Shown: positions 53,343-62,800 of the stretch, piece after piece
How the letters are laid out: the number at the start of each line of letters is the position of its first letter
Position numbering within the stretch: the stretch's first letter is position 1
Translations under genes and position numbers: made by a program
Notes under the pieces: generated by a model
Database searches by the model: none
What the model was told of the DNA's origin: nothing
The model's input: only the letters and a program-made list of their open reading frames with translations
Source of the DNA: Flavobacteriales bacterium
GTDB lineage: Bacteria > Bacteroidota > Bacteroidia > Flavobacteriales_G > Salibacteraceae
Length of the DNA: 62,872 nucleotides
Direction: 5' to 3'
NCBI GenBank assembly: GCA_020435995.1
Contig: JAGQYO010000002.1
Coordinates: 1-62,872 of the forward strand

Positions 53343-53678
53343 ATGTCTAGCATTAGAAGAGAAAAGGTTGCGAGCCTTTTGAAAAAGGAGCTCAGTCAAA
53401 TTTTGCAACTTGAAGCAAGAGGAATTGGGTTAACAGAATTACTTACAATTACAGTGGTCCGAATTTCCTCAGATTTGTCTTTTGCCCGTGTTTATGTTAG
53501 TGTGTTTCCGTCGGAGAACGGGGCCGCAGCAATTGCAAAACTTAAAGATTATAATTCGCTACTTCGCGGAAAACTAGGGAATCAAATCGGAAAGCAGGTG
53601 AGAGCTGTACCAGAATTTGCGTTTTTTCTTGATGACAGCTTAGATTACGCTGAACGGATTGAAGATCTGCTCAAATAA
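53343..53678 (+). CDS. rbfA: 30S ribosome-binding factor A
   Basis: A 111-residue KH-fold protein needed for late 30S subunit assembly and 16S rRNA 5' end maturation. Recognisable: the N-terminal RREKVASLLKKELSQIL, the DLSFARVYVSVFPSE strand block, and the C-terminal VRAVPEFAFFLDDSLDYAERIEDLL. The permease gene follows 6 bases after the stop. A -7 box 5 bases before the ATG suggests a leaderless transcript. Confidence 0.95.
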   Translation: MSSIRREKVASLLKKELSQILQLEARGIGLTELLTITVVRISSDLSFARVYVSVFPSENGAAAIAKLKDYNSLLRGKLGNQIGKQVRAVPEFAFFLDDSLDYAERIEDLLK

Positions 53679-53684
53679 TCTCGC

Positions 53685-54908
53685 TTGAATTTACCGCTTT
53701 TTATAGCTCTTAGATATCTTTTTTCTAAAAAGACCAAGAATGTAATTAACCTCATTTCGGGTATTTCCATGATGGGAATTGCAATTGGCGCCATGGCTTT
53801 GGTAGTTGTTCTTTCTGCATTTAATGGAATTGAGAATTTGGTCGACAAGCTTTACAGCTCGTTCGATCCCGACATTCGAATTTCAGCTGTAGAAGGAAAA
53901 ACGTTTTCTTGGGATGATTTTCCATTATCGGAAGTAAGGGAAGTTGAAGGGGTAGATTTTGTGTCTCGATCTATTGAAGAAACCGTGCTGCTCAAACATC
54001 GAGAAGCTCAATTCTTTGTAACCTTAAAAGGAGTGGATGAATCTTTTTTAGAAATGAGCGGGCTTGATAGCATGCTATTCGAGGGAGAATTGATATTGAT
54101 GAGAGATTCTATACCCTGTGCTATTATTGGATATGGAATAGCCGACCAGTTGAACGTATTTATTAATCATGTATTTGAACCCAGTCAGATTTATGCAGCC
54201 AAACGAACAGCAAAAGGGCAACTAAACGTTGACAATGCTTTTATTCAGGGACCGATTTATGCTTCAGGTATTTTCGGAATCAACCCCGAATTTGATTATA
54301 AATATGTCTTGGCACCTTACGAATATAGCAGCCAACTACTTCAACACGAGGGGGATGTTACGTCGGCTGAAATTGGCATCGCCTTAAACGCGAATATGAA
54401 CCAAGTCAAAGAGCGCTTGGCCAAAGTATTGGGTGAAAGTTTTGTGGTCAAAACTCGCTTTGAACTAAACGAATTGTTATACAAAACCAATAAAACTGAA
54501 AAGTGGATTACCTTTTTAATACTTTCATTTATTCTCATTATTGCTGCATTTAATATGATTGGCTCACTTACTATGCTAATCATAGATAAAGGCCCAGACT
54601 TAAAGGTAATGGCTGCAATGGGCATGACACCTAATATGATTAAGAATGTTTTTTTGTGGGAAGGAATTTTAATTTCACTAGCAGGTGGAGTCGGGGGTAT
54701 TGTAGTTGGACTTGCAGCCTGCTATGCTCAAACCGAGATAGGATTATTGAAATTACAAGAAGGAACAATAGCTGAATATTACCCGATTTCTGTTGAGAAA
54801 TTGGATGTATTAGCCGTGCTTGTTGTAGTTGTCATTATTGGGTTTTTAACATCGTGGTTTCCAGCTCAGTTGGTTGCAAAAAGGCGGGCGTCAAGTTTTA
54901 TAAAGTAA
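53685..54908 (+). CDS. FtsX/LolC-type ABC permease
   Basis: A 407-residue membrane protein of the MacB/FtsX/LolCE permease family. A TTG start directly follows rbfA and gives MNLPLFIALRYLFSKKTKNVINLIS, the usual LolC/E start. One membrane helix lies near 25-47, a periplasmic domain spans about 50-265, and three C-terminal helices start near 270, 325 and 370. Such permeases work with a LolD-like ATPase to release lipoproteins from the inner membrane, but no ATPase gene is next to it. The GMTPNMIKNVFLWEG segment between helices is typical. Confidence 0.9.
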   Translation: MNLPLFIALRYLFSKKTKNVINLISGISMMGIAIGAMALVVVLSAFNGIENLVDKLYSSFDPDIRISAVEGKTFSWDDFPLSEVREVEGVDFVSRSIEETVLLKHREAQFFVTLKGVDESFLEMSGLDSMLFEGELILMRDSIPCAIIGYGIADQLNVFINHVFEPSQIYAAKRTAKGQLNVDNAFIQGPIYASGIFGINPEFDYKYVLAPYEYSSQLLQHEGDVTSAEIGIALNANMNQVKERLAKVLGESFVVKTRFELNELLYKTNKTEKWITFLILSFILIIAAFNMIGSLTMLIIDKGPDLKVMAAMGMTPNMIKNVFLWEGILISLAGGVGGIVVGLAACYAQTEIGLLKLQEGTIAEYYPISVEKLDVLAVLVVVVIIGFLTSWFPAQLVAKRRASSFIK

Positions 54909-54913
54909 ATGAT

Positions 54914-56053
54914 ATGATAAATATGAGAATGGTATTGGTAGGCGTTTTATTATTTATTGCAGGTGCAATAAATGCTCAAGAAGAAAGAAAAAATACTGTT
55001 GACGGTGGATTTGTGTTCAAGGATTTTGTTGAAGTAAAAACGACAGAGGTGAAAAATCAAAACAGATCAGGTACATGTTGGAGTTTTGGTAGCATATCTT
55101 TTTTAGAAAGTGAATTAATCAGAAGCGGGGTGGCCGACCCAAATCTTTCGGAAATGTTCATAGTACGAAAAGCTTATTCGCTCAAAGCGGATGAATATGT
55201 TAGACGGCAAGGTAAATATCAATTTGGCCCTGGGGGTCAGTTTCACGACGTGATTGAGATAATTAAAAAATATGGGATTTTACCTGAATCCAAATATGGC
55301 GGAATGGCTGTTGAATATGGAAAGCCAGTTCACAACGAAATGGATGCAATGGCCAAGGCGATTTTAGATGTGGTGATTTCAAATCCCAACAAAAAGCTAT
55401 CTCCAAATTGGAGGGTTGCGTATGAAGGTACATTAGATGCTTATTTAGGTGAGCTACCTGCCGATGACCCTAAAGTGTATGCCGAAAGATTGGGACTCAA
55501 TTGGAACGATTATGTGGAGATCACAAGTTATAACCACGAGGAGTTTTACAAGCCATTTAACTTGCAAATCCCAGATAATTGGATGGGTGGTGATTATTAC
55601 AACTTGCCCATCGATGAATTAGCCGCAACAGTAGAAAACGCCCTGAAAAATGGATACTCCGTTGGGTGGGATGCAGATGTAAGCGAGCCTGGGTTTTCTT
55701 TTAAGAATGGCGTAGCTATACTGCCGGTGAAAGAGTGGTCTCAAATGGACAAGGTACAGAAAGACACCATTTTTAATTCGCCCAGCGAAGAGGTAATGGT
55801 AACTCAAGAATTACGACAAGAGATGTACGAAAATTATGAAACCACTGATGATCACCTTATGCATATAACGGGTATGTGCAAGGACCAAAATGGAACACGA
55901 TATTATGTGGTTAAAAACTCTTGGGGAACGGATAAAAATGATTGTGAAGGATATATCTATGTTTCAGAAGCTTACTTTAGGGCAAAAACAGTTGTTTTAC
56001 TTGTAAATAAAGCATCTATTCCAAAAGGAATTTCGAAGAAACTAGGATTTTAG
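54914..56053 (+). CDS. Exported C1B cysteine peptidase (bleomycin hydrolase/PepC family)
   Basis: A papain-like peptidase of the C1B family, 379 residues from the ATG at 54914, 5 bases after the permease stop. An in-frame start 20 codons upstream lies inside the permease gene and is unlikely. Catalytic residues are visible: Gln49 and Cys55 in KNQNRSGTCWSFG, His in DDHLMHITG and Asn in VVKNSWG. A signal peptide (about 1-21, cleavage near INA-QEE) marks it as exported, unlike the cytosolic PepC of other bacteria. Its stop shares TTAG with the stop of the convergent FG-GAP gene. Confidence 0.92.
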   Translation: MINMRMVLVGVLLFIAGAINAQEERKNTVDGGFVFKDFVEVKTTEVKNQNRSGTCWSFGSISFLESELIRSGVADPNLSEMFIVRKAYSLKADEYVRRQGKYQFGPGGQFHDVIEIIKKYGILPESKYGGMAVEYGKPVHNEMDAMAKAILDVVISNPNKKLSPNWRVAYEGTLDAYLGELPADDPKVYAERLGLNWNDYVEITSYNHEEFYKPFNLQIPDNWMGGDYYNLPIDELAATVENALKNGYSVGWDADVSEPGFSFKNGVAILPVKEWSQMDKVQKDTIFNSPSEEVMVTQELRQEMYENYETTDDHLMHITGMCKDQNGTRYYVVKNSWGTDKNDCEGYIYVSEAYFRAKTVVLLVNKASIPKGISKKLGF

Positions 56054-58359
56054 GGGATCTGAATCACCCGATGTCTCGACACCCAATCCTCAGTTTTAAT
56101 CTCAAGAATGTACAAGCCTTTTGAAAGATTTTCTGTATTGAGGGTTACCTCAGATTGATCGAAATATGAAATCATTTCAATTCTTCCCTTCATATCGAAA
56201 ATGGTAATAAATCCCGATTCATTTTTGTTCATCATGATGTTGAGCGCATTAGAAAATGGGTTAGGATAAATCCTTATGTCACCTTGACCTCCAAACTCAG
56301 GTACTAAATCAGGATCCGTAATGGTATCTTGGGTTGTATCTACTGGCACTAAAGGTGGAGGTTTAGGAACAAATCCACGACCTTTTACCATAGAAATTAA
56401 ACCCCCGCGTTGTGTACCGCTAATAATAACTGGAAGGCTATCTCGGTTGAGTATGTCAACAGTGAGGGTTAAATTTTTGTTGTAGGTGTGGATGGTATCG
56501 ACAGGAATAGCAGTTCCGTTGGTATCAAACTCATAAGAATATATTGGGCCTTCGCTCACGCCAATCAACAATAGCCGTTTGCCACCGTTTGAATCTGTTG
56601 CTAGTTTTCCAGTTGAGTCTACCTCGATCATGTGTGGTGATAGCAAGGGGTAATTGTTGGGGTTGTCGTATTTTACATGTATCCAGCCAAATTGCGGATG
56701 ATTTGGTTGTTTGTCAAATTTAGGGGTTGATTTAGTACCAATATTTTTGTAGTAACTTATAAATGGAAGAACGCTGCCGACTAATAAATCCAAAAGGCTA
56801 TCGCCGTCAATATCAACTAAATGCGGTTTACTATAATTGCCAAATTGAAGCGAATCAAATGTTGAAGAGCGTCGAACGAATTGCGCGGAATCCGTAGGCA
56901 AGAGCGCCTTGTTTTCGAACCAGATGGATACCCCATTGCTTTTGGTGCCAAGTAAATCAATATCTCCATCGTTGTCAAGGTCACCTTTTGCTAAGTGCAG
57001 ACCGTCAAAACCTAAGTCGAAAGCTTTGTAATTTTTAGTGATGAGTTTAAACTTGGGTACATAATTGTCACCTATATTTTTAAAATAAGCCACATTGGTC
57101 CAGTAGGTATCACCATCTGTGTAGTATGTATTTGAGACAAGTAAGTCCGTAAGGCTATCTCCATCTACATTTATGAGCAGGGGATGCGAACTAGTTCCAA
57201 AATCCATTGTTTGATCATAGAGAAAAGTACTATCCACGTATGAAAAGATAGGGTTATTTGGGCTTCCAATATTTTCATAATTCCAAAACTGATTATGGTC
57301 TTTATTGAATAAGTAATTTGCTGGTGTAAATAGCAAATCTTGGAGTGTGTCGTGGTTTAAATTAATGGATAATGGGCGTACAAAATATTTGAGGTTGACT
57401 GAAACGTTTTTCGAATTAAAGTTCGTATCCATGGATGTCATATTCACACTTTTGTTGGATCCACTGTTGTAAAGTGCTTTTGCTCTTGGGTCAAGGGCTC
57501 CTCCAATAAAGCAGTCCATGGTATTGCCGCTATCTATTTTAGTTAAATAAATCGTAGACCCAGCTGCATGGCGACTTCCGGATCTACTTCCTTTGCAGCT
57601 TCCTAAAAGAATGGAGTTATTCGACATATCTTCTGAAAATCTTCCCCAACAATTTTCTGAGTTTCTGAAATCTAACGTATCAGGTTTTCCTCTCTGGTCA
57701 ACAGAAATATTTTCAAACCAAGAAACGCGACCTTGAGTTCCGGTCATGATCACAATATCCATGTCGCCATCCCCTTCAATATCTACAAGAGCCGGCACAT
57801 CCAAATTGTTGCAGTTGATGGCGCTCCATAGATAGTCGGTTGCGTTGTAATAGCGCTTGTGCGACATGCCAATCCCCCATTTCGTGCTATCACTAGAAGA
57901 TCGAAACAGTAACTGATGCCACTCTAAGCTTTTTGTGGGATCCTTAGAAATGTTTTTATAAACTGTAATTCCAGATGTGGAAGTCGTGAAAATGTCGGGT
58001 AGAGAATCGCCATTGTAGTCGTATAAAAGTACCCAACTGTCTAGATTCGGAAAAAACTGTGTATAAAACGGATCGTGTATGTATTTCAAAAATCCTTTGT
58101 GCTGTCTTCTAATAAATACATTGATACTGTTGTCGAATCGGTCAAATATGACAAGGTCTTTAACTCCATCCTTATTTATGTCAACATAAGATGTGATGGG
58201 TGAGTGGAGGCCACCGCACCAAGGGCTAGTTATGCTGTCACTTCCATAAATCACGGGTATTGAATCATAGATACCATACTGAGACAAGAACTTAAATCCA
58301 GATTGAGAATAAGATGAAAAAGCGGGTAAAAAGAAGAGGAGGATAAAGATTCGAGTCAT
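56050..58359 (-). CDS. Secreted FG-GAP/VCBS repeat protein with T9SS type A sorting domain
   Basis: A 769-residue exported protein (signal peptide about 1-18, ends YSQ). I count seven FG-GAP/VCBS calcium-binding motifs of the form D-x-N/D-x-D-G-x-x-D, including DINKDGVKD, DYNGDSLPD, DIEGDGDMD, NLNHDTLQD, NVDGDSLTD, DLDNDGDID and DIDGDSLLD. Seven fits an integrin-like seven-bladed propeller. A linker rich in Pro precedes a type A sorting domain (IRIYPNPFSNALNI...IFDMKGRIE...GLYILEIKT). The binding partner is unknown. It starts 2 bases after aspartate kinase on the same strand. Confidence 0.9.
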   Translation of the reverse strand: MTRIFILLFFLPAFSSYSQSGFKFLSQYGIYDSIPVIYGSDSITSPWCGGLHSPITSYVDINKDGVKDLVIFDRFDNSINVFIRRQHKGFLKYIHDPFYTQFFPNLDSWVLLYDYNGDSLPDIFTTSTSGITVYKNISKDPTKSLEWHQLLFRSSSDSTKWGIGMSHKRYYNATDYLWSAINCNNLDVPALVDIEGDGDMDIVIMTGTQGRVSWFENISVDQRGKPDTLDFRNSENCWGRFSEDMSNNSILLGSCKGSRSGSRHAAGSTIYLTKIDSGNTMDCFIGGALDPRAKALYNSGSNKSVNMTSMDTNFNSKNVSVNLKYFVRPLSINLNHDTLQDLLFTPANYLFNKDHNQFWNYENIGSPNNPIFSYVDSTFLYDQTMDFGTSSHPLLINVDGDSLTDLLVSNTYYTDGDTYWTNVAYFKNIGDNYVPKFKLITKNYKAFDLGFDGLHLAKGDLDNDGDIDLLGTKSNGVSIWFENKALLPTDSAQFVRRSSTFDSLQFGNYSKPHLVDIDGDSLLDLLVGSVLPFISYYKNIGTKSTPKFDKQPNHPQFGWIHVKYDNPNNYPLLSPHMIEVDSTGKLATDSNGGKRLLLIGVSEGPIYSYEFDTNGTAIPVDTIHTYNKNLTLTVDILNRDSLPVIISGTQRGGLISMVKGRGFVPKPPPLVPVDTTQDTITDPDLVPEFGGQGDIRIYPNPFSNALNIMMNKNESGFITIFDMKGRIEMISYFDQSEVTLNTENLSKGLYILEIKTEDWVSRHRVIQIP

Positions 58360-58361
58360 AT

Positions 58362-59621
58362 TTATTCGGTATTTGATCTAAGTACAAATTTAATGGTACT
58401 TCGAGTTTTTTGCTCCAACAACACTTCTTTATGAGCAACTAGCTGGACAACTTGCTCATAAATGTAATGCCTCACTGTGAGTAGCTCTAAGTTGGTGTTG
58501 TAAAACACACGATATAGTTTACCAAACTCAGAAATGGCTTTATCGAGCTTTTCCTGATTTAGGTCTGTACAAAAGGAAAAGTTGATCGCTGAATTTTGCA
58601 TGCTATTTACGTCCATTTTAAAATCATGCAAGATTTTAAAAATCCGGGATAGCTGTTCTTCATTTATATAGCTAAAGTCTTTAGGTGAAAGAGAAATTAG
58701 CACTTGGTTTGGTTTGAAAATATAAATGGGTTTAGCGGAGTCTAACTCGCCATCGCTACTAATGAGGGTACCTTTTTCATTTGGATGATTAAATGATTTT
58801 ACCCAAAGCGGAATATTTTTGTTTTGGAGCGGTTTTATGGTGTCTGGGTGAATGATCGTAGCACCGTAATAAGCCAATTCAACGGCCTCTCGGTATGAAA
58901 TCCGATCTAATTTTATTGGGTTGTTAAAATACCGTGGGTCAGCATTTAGCACACCAGGCACATCTTTCCACACCGTAAGAGACTCAGCGTTAAGCATATT
59001 TGCCAAAATTCCGGCCGTATAATCGGAGCCTTCCCGCCCAAGAGTTGTCATTTTATTGTTTTCGCCACCACCTATAAAACCTTGAATAACGTAGTTTTTT
59101 GGTAATACGCATTGCTCTTGAATCAAAGCCTCCGACTCCTTCCATTTTATATGTGCCCTTCCATAATAATTATCGGTAAGCAAGAGTTTACGGGCATCCA
59201 GCCACTGGTTTTCAAAACCTACAGAATTTAAATACGCACTCAAAATTTTAGAAGACAGGAGTTCGCCAGCCGGAATAATCTGATCGTAAACTTCATCCTT
59301 GCTTAAGCCTTCAGCGTGCAGAAGGTACTTGTCGATATAGGCAAAAACCTTTTCACAAGATTCTCCTACCTCATTGTTTACATTCCCAAAAAGCTGAGAA
59401 ATAATATTTAAATGGTAGTTTTTTATGGCTGATAAATGTTCATTGAAATTACCTTTAGCGTAAAATGCTTTTAGCACACCTTCAAGTTGATTGGTGGTTT
59501 TGCCCATGGCTGAAACAACGATAATCAAGTCGACCTTATTTTTAACAATTTGACCAACCCCTCGAATCGATTCATCACTTTTTACCGATGCTCCACCAAA
59601 TTTGAATATGCTAAAACCCAT
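58362..59621 (-). CDS. Aspartate kinase (monofunctional)
   Basis: A 419-residue enzyme that phosphorylates L-aspartate, the first step towards lysine, threonine, methionine and diaminopimelate. It begins MGFSIFKFGGASVKSDESI, the Bacteroidota form of the KFGGTS motif, and has VSAMGKTTNQL and the GREGSDYTAGILA block near residue 200. The C-terminal ACT-like region (about 305-419) ends without a homoserine dehydrogenase domain. A TAcaTTTG box lies at 59645-59638, 17 bases before the ATG. The FG-GAP gene follows after 2 bases. Confidence 0.93.
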   Translation of the reverse strand: MGFSIFKFGGASVKSDESIRGVGQIVKNKVDLIIVVSAMGKTTNQLEGVLKAFYAKGNFNEHLSAIKNYHLNIISQLFGNVNNEVGESCEKVFAYIDKYLLHAEGLSKDEVYDQIIPAGELLSSKILSAYLNSVGFENQWLDARKLLLTDNYYGRAHIKWKESEALIQEQCVLPKNYVIQGFIGGGENNKMTTLGREGSDYTAGILANMLNAESLTVWKDVPGVLNADPRYFNNPIKLDRISYREAVELAYYGATIIHPDTIKPLQNKNIPLWVKSFNHPNEKGTLISSDGELDSAKPIYIFKPNQVLISLSPKDFSYINEEQLSRIFKILHDFKMDVNSMQNSAINFSFCTDLNQEKLDKAISEFGKLYRVFYNTNLELLTVRHYIYEQVVQLVAHKEVLLEQKTRSTIKFVLRSNTE

Positions 59622-59861
59622 ACTTTTACGAAAGTATCAAATGTAAAACCTTAATTTTCTAGATAGAGATATTTTAAGGGTTTGGTTTTTAACGTTCTAC
59701 TATTAATAGTTTTAAGTATAGGTACTTGATTGAACCCTACAATCCACTAGTATTGGTATTTGAAAAGAATGTACTTTTACCAGTTATTATAGCTATAGCG
59801 AAATACCAACGCTATGGTTAATTTAACGTTATTGAGAGGTATCGCTAAAATTTGAAGCAAT

Positions 59862-62800
59862 ATGCGCACACAGTTACGCAACTACGTAATCGTTTTTTTT
59901 ACTCTTTTACTGATTTCTATTGGTAATCAGGCCAAAGCAACTCATGGGGCAGGTGGAGAGATTACATACAAATGTTTAGGAGGTACATCCTATGAGTTAA
60001 CATTTTACTTTTATAGAGATTGTGACGGAGCGCCGCCCCCTAACTTGGCAGCTTGGAACACACAATTGAATCAGCTTTCGGCAAATGGTCAAAACTCACC
60101 ACCACCAAATAATGCGAATTCCAATCAAAATAACGGTACCCGAATATGGAACACCTGTAATAGCACAACCATTGCACCTTCTTGGACGCCAATTGACACA
60201 GTAATAGTTTCGAGCTCTTGTTCTTCGGTAAAAACGAACTGTGAAGGAGGTACTGCTAAAGGGCGTTTTTTGTATATATATAAAGATACAGTTTCACTTA
60301 CATCATGTAATAACTGGTTTATAGGAGCGGGTCTTTATGCAAGAGGTACGGGAATAAACAACCTTCAAAATTCTGGCGGTGTTAGACTATGGATGCAAAC
60401 TGCTATTTACACTGCAAATAAGGGATGTAACAATTCACCGACATTCACCAATGCCCCTGTTCCAACGGTTTGTGCCGGTGATACTATTAATTACTTAGTT
60501 GGAGCAATCGACCCTGATGGTGATTCAATATTTGTGAGTTTTGTCCAGCCTTTAAAGGGAAGCTTAAGTCCCATCCCCTTCAACTCGGGGTATTCTGTCA
60601 ACTTTCCCGTTTCACCATTTATGACCATTGATTTTAGAACAGGGAATATGACGTTTAGGGCCCCTGCTACTGGAAAATACGTTATTGCCATTAAAGTATC
60701 TGAATATGAAAAGGGAACGGGCCTTTTATTGGGTGAAATAGTAAGAGATTTTTATTTAACAACCACTACTATTGGCTGTACATCTAATGCCGCTCCAATG
60801 GTAAATTCTGGTGGATTAGATCCAGATTCCATCACGGGAGGAGCTAAAACAGGGTTCCTTAACTTAAAAACAAAAAGGAATGCAAACTTGTGTTTTCAAG
60901 TCCCATTTGTTGATACCAACACTACATCCCAATGGGTGTATAAGGATAGTCTTTTTACCACTACAAACGCCTTAAGTGCATTGTCACCAGGGGCTGTAAC
61001 TACCAGGCAAATTAGGTATAAGACTGACACGGTTCCAGCACCAAATAACACAAGCTTATTACCTGTTATTCGAGAAATCTGTTGGGCAGTTCCTGCAACT
61101 GCCTCCGGTTTTTATAATGTGAGTGTGGAGGCATCAGATAATTTCTGTCCCTATAACAAATCAATTCCAGTAAATGTTAGAATCGATATTGTAGGCGATA
61201 TAGACACTGTACTACTTGCTCCTCAAAGTGAGCTTTGTGCTGGAGATGGTCTTGGGCAATTAACGGCTAACGTAATTGGGGGAATCGGCCCTTTTAGATT
61301 TGAATGGGACAGTGCGGGCGTAAAGAAAATTAATACAACAAGTAATGTTTTAACTAATGTACCACCAGGGGTAAATTATTTTGTTACTGTTTACGACTCT
61401 TTCAATGTGAGCCTTATAGATACATCTGTTTCCGCAGTTGCTTCTGTGGGAACAAATACGGTTTTATATGTGAATACTGCGAGCAGTAAAACCAATATTG
61501 GGTGTGAAGGCGGATGCACTGGAACCATTACACTTGGGAACGTTACGGGAGGCAAGCCTTTTCCCTCTCTTCCAAAATACAGGTATAAATGGAGTGGAAC
61601 ATCCGATACCACGTCAGTGCCAGACAGCTTGTGTCAGGGATTGCATTATGTTACTGTATCCGATGCAAATGGTTGTGACACGATTTATTCGTTTGAAATC
61701 CTTGCAGAAAGTCCAGAGATTACGGTCTCTATAGCTAGTACAAGTGATGTTACCTGTAAAGGTGGTAGCGATGGCAATGCAATTGCCAGAGGAGTTATGA
61801 CTTCTTGTGGGGTTTATAGTAACCTTGCCACAGATACGTGTGCTTCAACGAGCACTGCTTTTGTTTCTGCACCTGGAGCAAAGGGAAATTATGCTTACGC
61901 TTCAAGTCCGACTTCTCCAATGGGAGGCTTGTTAAATGCGAAACATCAATACCTTTATTTGGCGTCAGATTTAAAAGCAAAAGGATTTAAAAAAGGACGT
62001 ATTTCAAAATTGAACTGGCCGTCTGAGGCAAATTTTTTAAGTCTCGTGCAGGGATTAACCATTAAAATGGGGTGTACCGATTCACTAAATTTAGATAGTG
62101 GTTTTGTAAGCGGATTGCATGAAGTTTACTCAGGAAATTTGAGTCTGACCGTTGGTGGGACGTCAACCACAGTTAAATTGAGTAAGGTTTTTGAATGGGA
62201 TGGAAATTCCAACATTGTGATTCAAACTTGTTATTCAAAGAACAGCTCTGGACTTTTAAATATCCCCATAAAACATGCGGTAACTGGTTATAAATCTGTT
62301 GCGTTTGTCAACAATTCTACCAATAGCGTTTGTTCTGACCAATCTTATTCCACTAGTAATGTTCGACCAGAGATAAATTTTCTTTATTGTGATCCAGGTA
62401 TTACATATTCATGGTACAAGCTTCCTAACACAACTACTGTTGTTGATCCAGATTCGAATCTAAACAATGTAACCAAAGGTACTTACAGGGTTATAGCGAG
62501 AAACTTTGCAGGTTGTAAGGATACTGCGGTAGCTGTGATTGACGAGCCAGTTCAAGTATTAACACTGGCCAAAACAACAATTAAAACTTTGTCGTGTTTC
62601 GCAGATACTAATGGATCGGTAAGTGTTCAAGTTACTGGAGGAACTCCAAAATCAGGATCTCTTGGATATAATTTCTTTTGGCCTTCGGGAGTAATTACCT
62701 CTTCCGATAGCGTTGCAACGAATCTTCGCGGAGGTGTTAACTATGTTGTTACAGTGTCCGATTCAAAAGGATGCTCCGATGTTATAAATGTGAGTTTAAC

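Noticed and set aside
59640-59861. Search for a consensus promoter before the last gene
   Set aside because: Several T-rich stretches occur (for example TActTTTA) but none combines a TAnnTTTG box with a correctly spaced TTG.
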